A stretch of 6,503 nucleotides of DNA from Oscillospiraceae bacterium (GTDB lineage Bacteria > Bacillota_A > Clostridia > Oscillospirales > Oscillospiraceae). A program made the position numbers and the translations under genes. The notes under the pieces were generated by a model. It did not search any database. It was given only the letters and a program-made list of their open reading frames with translations, and was not told the DNA's origin. Every line of letters starts with the position of its first letter. The first letter of the stretch is position 1. The DNA is taken from contig JAGBEM010000133.1 of assembly GCA_017936985.1 (NCBI GenBank), positions 1-6,503 of the forward strand, given 5' to 3'. Positions 1 through 5,217 of this stretch are shown here, in pieces.

Positions 1-11
1 AGGATAAAGAA

Positions 12-575
12 ATGATTTCTGCAGGCGATATTCGCAACGGTATTACTTTTGAGATGGACGGCAAGGTTATGCAGGTCATCGAGTTCCAGCACGTCAAGCC
101 CGGTAAGGGCGCGGCTTTCGTTCGCGTAAAGATGCGTAACGTGATCACCGGCGGCGTGACCGAAACTTCCCTGAACCCCTCTGCCAAGTTCCCCACTGCT
201 TTCATTGAGAGAAAGAAGATGGAGTACTCCTACAATGACGGTTCTCTGTACTACTTCATGGACCAGGAGACCTACGAGCTGGAGCCCATCGACGGTGCCA
301 ACCTGGACGATTCCTTCAAGTTCGTCAAGGAGAACGACATCTGCACCATCATGAGCTACAAGGGCAAGGTCTTCGGTGTTGAAGTTCCCAACTTTGTTGA
401 CCTGGTGGTTACCGAGACTGAGCCTGGCTTTGCCGGCAACACCGCTACCAACGTCACCAAGCCCGCTACAGTTGAGACCGGTGCTGAGATTAAGGTGCCT
501 CTGTTCATCAACGAGGGCGACAAAATCCAGATCGACACCCGTACCGGCGAGTACCTGGGCCGTTCCAAGGCTTAA
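12..575 (+). CDS. efp: Translation elongation factor P (EF-P)
   Basis: EF-P binds ribosomes stalled at polyproline stretches, between the P and E sites, and promotes peptide-bond formation in the cytoplasm. The 187-residue product has the usual family length. It opens with the typical [10 protein letters not shown] strand of the KOW-like domain I. The loop [10 protein letters not shown] carries the conserved lysine at residue 32 (K32-G-A-A), the position that is post-translationally modified in many bacteria. The middle OB domain (about 66-125) and C-terminal OB domain (about 130-187, with [21 protein letters not shown] split over 163-180) are both present, and the protein ends in GEYLGRSKA. 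An AGGA at 1-4 lies 7 nt before the ATG. The promoter must lie left of the window. A hairpin follows the stop codon, then the CD1247-like gene in the same direction. Nothing is truncated. Which lysine-modification enzymes the organism uses cannot be seen here. Confidence 0.97.
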   Translation: MISAGDIRNGITFEMDGKVMQVIEFQHVKPGKGAAFVRVKMRNVITGGVTETSLNPSAKFPTAFIERKKMEYSYNDGSLYYFMDQETYELEPIDGANLDDSFKFVKENDICTIMSYKGKVFGVEVPNFVDLVVTETEPGFAGNTATNVTKPATVETGAEIKVPLFINEGDKIQIDTRTGEYLGRSKA

Positions 576-589
576 TCTACACACCCTAA

Positions 590-619
590 AGGGGACGATG
601 CAAAATCGTCCCCTCTTTT
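590..619 (+). terminator. Intercistronic hairpin after efp, terminator or attenuator
   Basis: A perfect 10-bp inverted repeat (AGGGGACGAT 590-599 with ATCGTCCCCT 605-614) encloses a 5-nt loop and is followed by CTTTTC. The stem is GC-rich but the U-tract is only four T long, so read-through is plausible. The next gene begins 31 nt after the stem, and no promoter is evident between the two. The element may act as a partial terminator that sets a lower level of the downstream gene. Confidence 0.75.
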
Positions 620-644
620 CAAAAAACGAAAGGAGTAATCTATT

Positions 645-1103
645 ATGACTATTTCCGAAAAGTCCGCATACCTGAAAGGCCTGATGGACGGCCTGAAGCT
701 GGATACCGAGGCCGCTGAGGGCAAGATGATCAGTGCCATCGTGGATCTGCTGGGCGACCTGACCAAGAAGGTCACCGACATTGAAGACACCACCATTGCC
801 ATCTCCGATGAGCTGGACGAGATCGAAGAGGATCTGGACGCCATCGAGGACTTCATCATGGATGAAGAGGATGACGAGTACGATGATTATGACGACGAGG
901 ACGACTACGACTTCGACGATGAGGACGAGTATGACGACGAAGGCTTCGACTTCGGTGACGAGGATTCCACCATCTATGAAGTAGAGTGCGCCTGCGGTAA
1001 TATCATCGATTTCGATGAGGAAACACTGGAAGCAGGCAGTATCGTTTGCGATAATTGCGGCGAGACTTTGGAGTTCAGCCTGGAAGACGACGAAGAAGAA
1101 TAA
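645..1103 (+). CDS. CD1247-type highly acidic protein with C-terminal zinc ribbon
   Basis: This is a 152-residue cytosolic protein of unknown function. Residues 1-70 resemble the clostridial 'CD1247 N-terminal domain' family, opening TISEKSAYLKGLMDGL and then predicted helical. The stretch 44-70, rich in I/L and E/D, looks like a coiled coil. Residues 71-108 are almost entirely Asp, Glu and Tyr. The C-terminus carries Cys115-x-Cys117 and Cys135-x-x-Cys138 (ACGN and DNCGE contexts), the pattern of a small zinc ribbon, followed by an acidic tail. The start is supported by AAAGGAG at 629-635, 9 nt before the ATG. It follows efp in the same orientation, with a hairpin between, and is closed by a perfect terminator. 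The family assignment rests on remembered similarity; the zinc ribbon and acidic tract are read directly. The zinc ribbon and acidity would fit a role near RNA polymerase, ribosomes or another nucleic-acid machine, but that is only a guess. Confidence 0.85.
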   Translation: MTISEKSAYLKGLMDGLKLDTEAAEGKMISAIVDLLGDLTKKVTDIEDTTIAISDELDEIEEDLDAIEDFIMDEEDDEYDDYDDEDDYDFDDEDEYDDEGFDFGDEDSTIYEVECACGNIIDFDEETLEAGSIVCDNCGETLEFSLEDDEEE

Positions 1104-1112
1104 GATCATGAT

Positions 1113-1142
1113 AAAATGCCGCGGTAACACCGCGGCATTTTT
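1113..1142. terminator. Bidirectional rho-independent terminator between convergent genes
   Basis: A perfect 12-bp stem (AAAATGCCGCGG 1113-1124 with CCGCGGCATTTT 1130-1141) encloses the loop TAACA. On the + strand it ends in a run of T (1138-1142) and terminates the CD1247-like gene, 9 nt past its stop. Because the A-run at the foot of the stem becomes a T-run on the other strand, it also works for the converging spm operon. The spmB stop codon (1141-1143) overlaps its base. Confidence 0.9.
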
Positions 1143-1653
1143 AATGCATAAACCAACGAACCGTCCAAGCTGCCACGAAAAAACCAACAAAATCCGCAAT
1201 CAGTGCCGCAAAGACAGTGTAACGGGTCTTGCGGATCCCGGCTGCGCCGAAATAGACACTGATGGTGTAGAAGGTCGTTTCTGTAGAGCCCAGCATGACA
1301 GCCACCGTGCGGCCAATTTGGGAATCCACTCCGTACTGCGCCATCAGCTCTGAGCCCACTGCTAGGGCAGCGCTGCCGCTGATAGGGCGGATCAGTACCA
1401 GCAGTGCTGTTTCTGCCGGGATGCCAAAGAAGTGAAACACCGGCGCAAGCGAGCTGCTGATGATCTCCATAGCCCCTGATGCGCGAAGCATATGTACTGC
1501 CGTCAGCAGCACCACCAGCGCAGGAACGATACTTTTCAGCAGCTGCAATCCCTAGGCAGCCCCTGCCAGCAGCAGATCATAGGTATTTTCTTTTTTGTGC
1601 AGCGCCAAAGCCGATGTGATCAACAGCAAGGCTGGCACGATGTAATCAGCCAT
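1141..1653 (-). pseudogene. spmB: Spore maturation protein B with in-frame amber codon
   Basis: SpmB is a membrane protein of the nucleoside-recognition/'Gate' domain family. With SpmA it is needed in Bacillus for proper spore-core dehydration. The reading frame starts at ATG 1653 (MADYIVPALLLI), preceded by GGGAAAGG, and overlaps the end of spmA by 8 nt, the usual spmA-spmB coupling. A TAG at 1552-1554 interrupts it at codon 34, after YDLLLAGAA. The same frame then continues with GLQLLKSIVPAL and runs without further damage to a TAA at 1141. The conserved SpmB landmarks all lie beyond the TAG: LRASGAMEII, RPISGSAAL, GRTVAVMLGSTETTFYT and YFGAAGIRKTRY. Ignoring the TAG, the protein would be 170 residues, the normal family length. 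The interrupted position usually holds a charged residue in relatives (context GA-K-[E/D]-G), so a single GAG-to-TAG or AAG-to-TAG change would explain it. A recent nonsense mutation or a sequencing error is most likely. Amber read-through or a split two-piece protein is less likely. Confidence 0.85.
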
Positions 1654-2230
1654 TGCGCCATACCTTTCCCAAACACCAAGCTGCCAGAAGTCCAAGACCC
1701 GCACTGCAGATGCTTGTGACCCATACCGCCGGTAGAATGTCAAAAGGGGAGACGCAGCCTAAGCTTGCCCTGACTGCAGCCACATTGCTTGGGATCAGCT
1801 GAATGGATGCGGTGTTCAACACGATCAGCCGGCACAGCTGATCTGTGGCAAGACTGGGTCTTACAGGATCGCGCATCCGTTTTGCTGCCTGTATCCCCAT
1901 GGGTGTTGCGGCATTGCCTAGTCCCAGAAAGTTGGCGCAAATATTTGCACTGAGATGCCCGGCAAGGATCGGATCCGTTCTTGTGCCGGGGAAGACACGA
2001 TACAGGATCGGACGCAGCAACCAGGAGAGGATTGCGGTTAGTCCCGCCTTTTCCATCAGCTTTCCAACACCGGTCCACAGGCAAAGTGAGCCTGCGATCG
2101 AGACGGCAAGGGTTATCCCTGCCTGAGCGCCTGACATAACCGCCGATGAAAGGGCAGCTCCGTTTCCAAGACAGCCGCTGGAAACCAGACAAATTCCAAG
2201 AATACCGATCCATATCCAACTCATCACCAT
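1646..2230 (-). CDS. spmA: Spore maturation protein A
   Basis: SpmA is a 194-residue multi-pass membrane protein of the nucleoside-recognition (Gate) family. It acts with SpmB in spore-core dehydration and cortex maturation. Recognisable features are the N-terminal hydrophobic segment WIWIGILGICLV, a Gly/Ala-rich 'SGAQAGITLAVSIAGSLCLW' membrane segment (33-52), the conserved LGLGNAATPMGIQAAKRM (102-119), and QLIPSNVAAVRASLG (144-158) followed by a last membrane helix (about 165-187). The start at 2230 is chosen because GGAGG at 2239-2243 lies 8 nt upstream; an internal ATG at codon 3 is too far from it. The stop TGA (1646-1648) overlaps the spmB start ATG (1651-1653). Unlike spmB, no lesion is seen. 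Its promoter must lie in the roughly 200-nt divergent region before the AbrB-type gene. In Bacillus this operon is controlled by a sporulation sigma factor, but I cannot identify a convincing site here. Confidence 0.93.
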   Translation of the reverse strand: MVMSWIWIGILGICLVSSGCLGNGAALSSAVMSGAQAGITLAVSIAGSLCLWTGVGKLMEKAGLTAILSWLLRPILYRVFPGTRTDPILAGHLSANICANFLGLGNAATPMGIQAAKRMRDPVRPSLATDQLCRLIVLNTASIQLIPSNVAAVRASLGCVSPFDILPAVWVTSICSAGLGLLAAWCLGKVWRNG

Positions 2231-2343
2231 GCAGTATCCCTCCCTACAGAACTATATGTGCGAAAAACGAAGACAAGTCCTGGAATAACCGTGCAGAATC
2301 CAATCCGTATCCAAACAAATTCCAAGATATCGATAAAAATGGA

Positions 2344-2371
2344 TTGACATCTGCAAAATTAATGTTATACT
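2344..2371 (+). promoter_or_regulatory. Sigma-A-type promoter of the AbrB-family gene
   Basis: TTGACA (2344-2349) matches the -35 consensus perfectly. TATACT (2366-2371) is a 5/6 match to the -10 box, with a 16-nt spacer. The predicted transcript starts near 2378, giving a leader of about 55 nt that carries the AAAGGA ribosome-binding site at 2418-2423. The surrounding sequence is AT-rich, which would suit autoregulation by an AbrB-type protein, though no specific operator can be read. Confidence 0.75.
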
Positions 2372-2432
2372 AACAAAGCGATAAAAAATCTAAGGCGAAA
2401 CGGGTTACGCAAAAGAGAAAGGACGGACCGTA

Positions 2433-2675
2433 ATGAAGTCAACTGGTATCATTCGTAAGGTGGATGAGCTTGGCAGAATCGTTCTGCCGATCGAGATCAG
2501 ACGCACATTGGATATTGCTGAACGGGACGAGTTGGAGATTTTCATGGAAGGAGAGCATATAATTCTTCAGAAATTCGAGCATACATGTGTTTTCTGTGGC
2601 TCTTCCAAAGCGTTGATCACATTTCAAGAAAAGAATATTTGCACGGATTGTGTCCGCAAGATCGGACAGTATTAA
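2433..2675 (+). CDS. AbrB/SpoVT-family transition-state regulator with C-terminal zinc ribbon
   Basis: This is an 80-residue DNA-binding regulator. Residues 1-47 form a canonical AbrB swapped-hairpin domain (MKSTGIIRKVDELGRIVLPI, then EIRRTLDIAERDELEIF and EHIILQKF), including the Arg/Lys residues that contact DNA in Bacillus AbrB. Bacillus AbrB continues with a multimerisation domain. Here the C-terminus (51-75) instead holds Cys52-x-x-Cys55 and Cys70-x-x-Cys73, a zinc-ribbon pattern common in clostridial AbrB homologues. AAAGGA at 2418-2423 sits 9 nt before the ATG. The gene has its own promoter and terminator and so is monocistronic, divergent from spmA. By family it probably represses post-exponential functions. 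A link to sporulation timing is inferred from the family and the neighbour, not shown. Confidence 0.93.
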   Translation: MKSTGIIRKVDELGRIVLPIEIRRTLDIAERDELEIFMEGEHIILQKFEHTCVFCGSSKALITFQEKNICTDCVRKIGQY

Positions 2676-2689
2676 TTTGGATAAAGTTT

Positions 2690-2724
2690 ACTCCGCATTT
2701 CTGAATCAGAAATGCGGAGTTTTC
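2690..2724 (+). terminator. Rho-independent terminator of the AbrB-family gene
   Basis: A perfect 14-bp stem (2690-2703 with 2707-2720) with a 3-nt AAT loop is followed by TTTCTTATTT. It starts 15 nt after the stop codon. The converging surface-protein gene ends at 2725, right next to it. On the minus strand the stem is followed by AAACTTTAT, a poor U-tract, so it is a clear terminator only for the + strand, though it may stabilise the 3' end of the opposing transcript. Confidence 0.9.
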
Positions 2725-5115
2725 TTATTTACCTGAAGATTTCTTTCGGTAGAGGAGGAATGTGGCGATTCCGGCTGCCAAGAGAACAAGACAGCAGACG
2801 ATGATCAGCACAGCAGGAGAACTTTCCGGTACATCCGGATCAGCGGATATATCTGTTGCCTGTGTGCTCTCAACGCCACTGGAACTGGAAAAAGGGTCGC
2901 TTGAACTGTGTGCTTCTGTTTCTGGAACCGAAGAAGCGATAGTTGAAGAAGTGCCATTCGTTTCTGTGGCATCGGTCTGTACGGTGACTTCGGTTGTTTC
3001 CACAGGTGTTTGCGTGGGCGTTTCGGTAGGCACCTCGGTGGGCTTCTGCGTGGGTGCTTCGGTAGGCGCCTCGGTAGGCGCCTCGGTAGGCTTCTGCGTG
3101 GGTGTTTCCGTTGGTTCCTCTGTAGGCGGTTGTATAGGTTTTTCTGTGGGTTTTTCCGTTGGTTGTTCGGGCTCGGTAACGGGTCCACTGGTCAAGTCAA
3201 CCTCTTCAAAGGATGGCAGAAGTAACGAAACCGTTTTTGAACCGGCGTAATGGGTGCTTGCAGTGTTCCAAAGGTATTTGTTAAAGTCCCAACCGGATTT
3301 TTGTCCTGTATGACGAAGGTCATATTTAATGTACTCTTCCCGGCAGGGCCAGAAACACACCTTTGGCTGCACTTTTTGATAAAAACTCAATGTAGCACCG
3401 TTGGAGCCGTGGTGTACGACCTGTAATATATCGCTTTTCAGATAACTGCCGAATACCTTCGTCATCTGATCACACAGCCCAGTCTCGATGTCGCCGGTGA
3501 ACAAAATGGTTTTGCCCTCGATCGTCATTCTCCAGGCGCTGGAGGTGTGGTTGCACCAGGGCATCCGGTTAGGCCAGTAGTCTTCGTGGCAGAATAAGAA
3601 TTCGATCTCACAGCCGGGCAGATACAGCTTCTGACCAGTGTGGTGGATCATGTGTTTTGCGTTGGGGAAATAGGTGTTGACAGCATTTACAAAGTTATTT
3701 GCATATCCTGCAAAGGTGGAGGGATTGTTGGTAGAGCCCCCTTCTCCAAGCCCAATATTATACATATTGGGGAAATTATAGCAGACTGTGTCCAAATCAA
3801 ACTTGCCTGCATATTTTTGCAGAAACTTTGTGGGAAGTGTGATGTGGTCCGGGTCTGCGTGGGTGATCATCCAGGTGACCTGAGGCTTACTGCCCGATGG
3901 GGTGTTGGCATCCAGGAAATTCCAGAGGTTCTTCATATCCTCTGTGGCATCTCGGTAATAGCTAAATTTCCGTTCACTGGAAGTGTTTGCGTTCAGCGTA
4001 ACGGATTTGTTTGCGTTGGTTCCCCAGCCGCCATCAATGATGACAAAGCTGCCGTCAGCAAGCTGAACGACCATGCACAGTACGCTGTCGGTCATACCGA
4101 TGATGGAAACGGAGGGGGTTACGATTTTGCTGTACCCGGTAATTGGAGAATCAGATCCAAGATAGCACTTTGGTCCATAGATGATACGAAACTGCTTTAA
4201 TGTGTGGAAGTAATTGCAGTGGACCATATCATCGCCTTTTATGTAGGTGGCAAATCGGTTGCTTCCGATGGTATTGGACATATGCAATGTGTATCCGGCA
4301 GATACCAGTTTGGCTTCATAGGCAGAAGCCTCCGTGCTGTTGGTGCCGGAATAGGTGATCTGGTTATAATTCCAGCCGTTATAGGTTCCGCAGTCGTAAT
4401 TGCCGAGCAAACTGCCGCCGGAGGTGTTAAACATGGGAATCCCTAAGGGCGATTCCAAGGGGGAGCCTTCCTTATAGACGGATACATTGCACCAGGAGGA
4501 AGTCCGGGAATAGTGGTCTTTTGAATCGGAGGTGATGGTCGTCTCCAGCTTTAGCTGCGTATATCCGGTAATGTCCAGATAAAATTCGCCGCTGCTATAT
4601 CCGTAAACATTGCCGGAGTTGCTGATCAAGGTGAAGGCATCCGTCTCATTTTTGCGGCCATAAACGTTGAACACAACACCCTTTCCGGCGGACTTACCGT
4701 TTGCGGCAGCGATACCCACTGCGCTGTAGAAGCGATCACAATCCAGCTTGCTGATATCCAGGATCACATGGGCTTGTGTTTCGTTCAGCGTGACAACTGG
4801 GTGCAGTGTCAGATGCTCAGAAAACGTGGTGTCATTGCTGCCGATTGTCGCGGGGGAGGTTGTGTCTTTGTTGTTCAGATCTGTGGTATCTATGCTGACT
4901 GTACGATCATTTAGTATGTACGAACTGACGATATACTTCTGGTCACTAAGATCTACAATGCTGCCGTTGACGGCATTGGTGATTCCGTTGTAATTGCCTG
5001 AACTGGCGATATAATAGGAATCGCTGGTTTGATCTGCAGATACATTTGTTGTAAATACAGGTACAAAAATGGCGCATAACATAAGTACGAGGATGAGCTT
5101 TGCGGCAGTCTTCAT
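2725..5115 (-). CDS. Surface-anchored ComEC-like metallo-beta-lactamase-fold hydrolase with NPCBM-like domain
   Basis: This is a 796-residue exported protein. The ATG at 5115 is chosen because AAAGGAG (5125-5131) lies 9 nt upstream and the signal peptide then begins MKTAAKLILV; a TTG ten codons earlier lacks support. Order: signal peptide 1-27 (cleavage after NVSA); beta-rich module about 40-217 resembling an NPCBM carbohydrate-binding domain (RFYSAVGIAA, GVVFNVYGR, LDITGYTQLKLE, SSWCNVSVY); a small module about 225-320; then the MBL domain about 325-635. Metal-ligand motifs are complete and of ComEC type: IDGG (359-362), HADPDH (419-424), NHTSSAW (522-528), TGDIE (540-544), HHGSNG (568-573). 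A Pro-Thr-Glu stalk (about 652-704), a Ser-rich linker, a membrane helix (about 768-787) and an RKKSSGK tail follow. No LPxTG sorting signal is seen. It therefore likely sits outside the cell, tethered to the membrane. ComEC relatives suggest phosphodiester (nucleic acid) hydrolysis, but the substrate is unproven. A paralogue lies directly upstream. Confidence 0.88.
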   Translation of the reverse strand: MKTAAKLILVLMLCAIFVPVFTTNVSADQTSDSYYIASSGNYNGITNAVNGSIVDLSDQKYIVSSYILNDRTVSIDTTDLNNKDTTSPATIGSNDTTFSEHLTLHPVVTLNETQAHVILDISKLDCDRFYSAVGIAAANGKSAGKGVVFNVYGRKNETDAFTLISNSGNVYGYSSGEFYLDITGYTQLKLETTITSDSKDHYSRTSSWCNVSVYKEGSPLESPLGIPMFNTSGGSLLGNYDCGTYNGWNYNQITYSGTNSTEASAYEAKLVSAGYTLHMSNTIGSNRFATYIKGDDMVHCNYFHTLKQFRIIYGPKCYLGSDSPITGYSKIVTPSVSIIGMTDSVLCMVVQLADGSFVIIDGGWGTNANKSVTLNANTSSERKFSYYRDATEDMKNLWNFLDANTPSGSKPQVTWMITHADPDHITLPTKFLQKYAGKFDLDTVCYNFPNMYNIGLGEGGSTNNPSTFAGYANNFVNAVNTYFPNAKHMIHHTGQKLYLPGCEIEFLFCHEDYWPNRMPWCNHTSSAWRMTIEGKTILFTGDIETGLCDQMTKVFGSYLKSDILQVVHHGSNGATLSFYQKVQPKVCFWPCREEYIKYDLRHTGQKSGWDFNKYLWNTASTHYAGSKTVSLLLPSFEEVDLTSGPVTEPEQPTEKPTEKPIQPPTEEPTETPTQKPTEAPTEAPTEAPTQKPTEVPTETPTQTPVETTEVTVQTDATETNGTSSTIASSVPETEAHSSSDPFSSSSGVESTQATDISADPDVPESSPAVLIIVCCLVLLAAGIATFLLYRKKSSGK
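3004..3162 (-). repeat. 12-nt-period tandem repeat encoding a Pro-Thr-Glu/Gln stalk
   Basis: About 13 degenerate copies of a four-codon unit, Pro-Thr-(Glu/Gln)-(Lys/Ala/Thr/Val/Glu), with one imperfect unit (KPIQPP). The units at about 3058-3092 are nearly identical at DNA level (GGTAGGCGCCTC repeated), which marks recent expansion. The array encodes an extended wall-spanning stalk between the MBL domain and the membrane anchor. Copy number may vary between strains without shifting the frame. Confidence 0.9.
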
Positions 5116-5124
5116 GGTACATGA

Positions 5125-5131
5125 CTCCTTT
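5125..5131 (-). promoter_or_regulatory. Ribosome-binding site fixing the start of the complete MBL protein
   Basis: AAAGGAG on the minus strand, 9 nt before the ATG at 5115. It rules in this ATG over a TTG at 5145, which would add ten non-signal-like residues ahead of the hydrophobic signal peptide. Confidence 0.85.
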
Positions 5132-5144
5132 GTGTAGGCTTTCA

Positions 5145-5171
5145 AGTATAAAATAACACTAAAACGGTAAA
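5145..5171 (-). promoter_or_regulatory. Possible promoter of the complete MBL gene
   Basis: On the minus strand a TATACT -10 box (5145-5150) is preceded at a 15-nt spacing by TTTACC (5166-5171), a weak -35. The TATACT is a good match; the -35 and the spacing are poor. A start near 5138 would give a leader of about 22 nt holding the AAAGGAG site. If real, the two paralogues are at least partly independently transcribed. Confidence 0.35.
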
Positions 5172-5198
5172 TAGGGAAGACTTTTTGCCGTTTTGGTG
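5157..5198 (-). terminator. Possible weak terminator or hairpin between the two MBL genes
   Basis: An 11-bp inverted repeat with one G-U pair (CACTAAAACGG 5157-5167 with CCGTTTTGGTG 5188-5198) encloses a 20-nt AT-rich loop. On the minus strand it is followed by TTATTTTATAC. It lies 20 nt past the TGA of the upstream paralogue. The large loop and broken U-tract make it a weak or partial terminator at best; it also overlaps the possible promoter of the next gene. Confidence 0.4.
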
Positions 5199-5217
5199 TA
5201 AATTAAGATATGCTGTT

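Noticed and set aside
1654..1743. Longer spmB start upstream of the ATG at 1653
   Set aside because: It would overlap spmA by about 100 nt and add residues unlike SpmB. The ATG at 1653 gives the usual short overlap with the spmA stop.
2251..2258. CATATAGT on the minus strand as a sporulation-sigma or sigma-A -10 element for spmA
   Set aside because: It resembles a -10 box, but no convincing -35 lies at the right distance, and the leader would leave almost no space before the ribosome-binding site.
2690..2720. The same hairpin as a terminator for the minus-strand MBL gene
   Set aside because: The minus-strand sequence after the stem is AAACTTTAT, not a U-tract, so termination in that direction is not supported, although the position is suitable.
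2725..2860. Sortase-type (LPxTG) wall anchor at the C-terminus of the MBL protein
   Set aside because: No LPxTG-like pentapeptide precedes the membrane helix in either paralogue; a plain membrane tether fits better.
2762..3250. Open frame on the + strand encoding a Val-Gly-Ser-rich repeat protein
   Set aside because: It is antisense to the Pro-Thr stalk of the MBL protein. The repeat is the reverse complement of the 12-nt array, and no ribosome-binding site supports it.
3844..3861. HADPDH read as a damaged MBL motif because the classical form is HxHxDH
   Set aside because: ComEC-type MBL domains normally have H-x-D-x-D-H, and both paralogues share it, so this is a subfamily trait and not a defect.
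3640..4200. 186-codon open frame on the + strand
   Set aside because: It lies antisense inside the conserved MBL domain, has no recognisable family features, and the opposite strand encodes clear catalytic motifs.
5116..5145. Extended N-terminus of the complete MBL protein from a TTG at 5145
   Set aside because: The TTG overlaps the likely -10 box and has no ribosome-binding site. The ATG at 5115 has a well-spaced AAAGGAG and begins a typical signal peptide.
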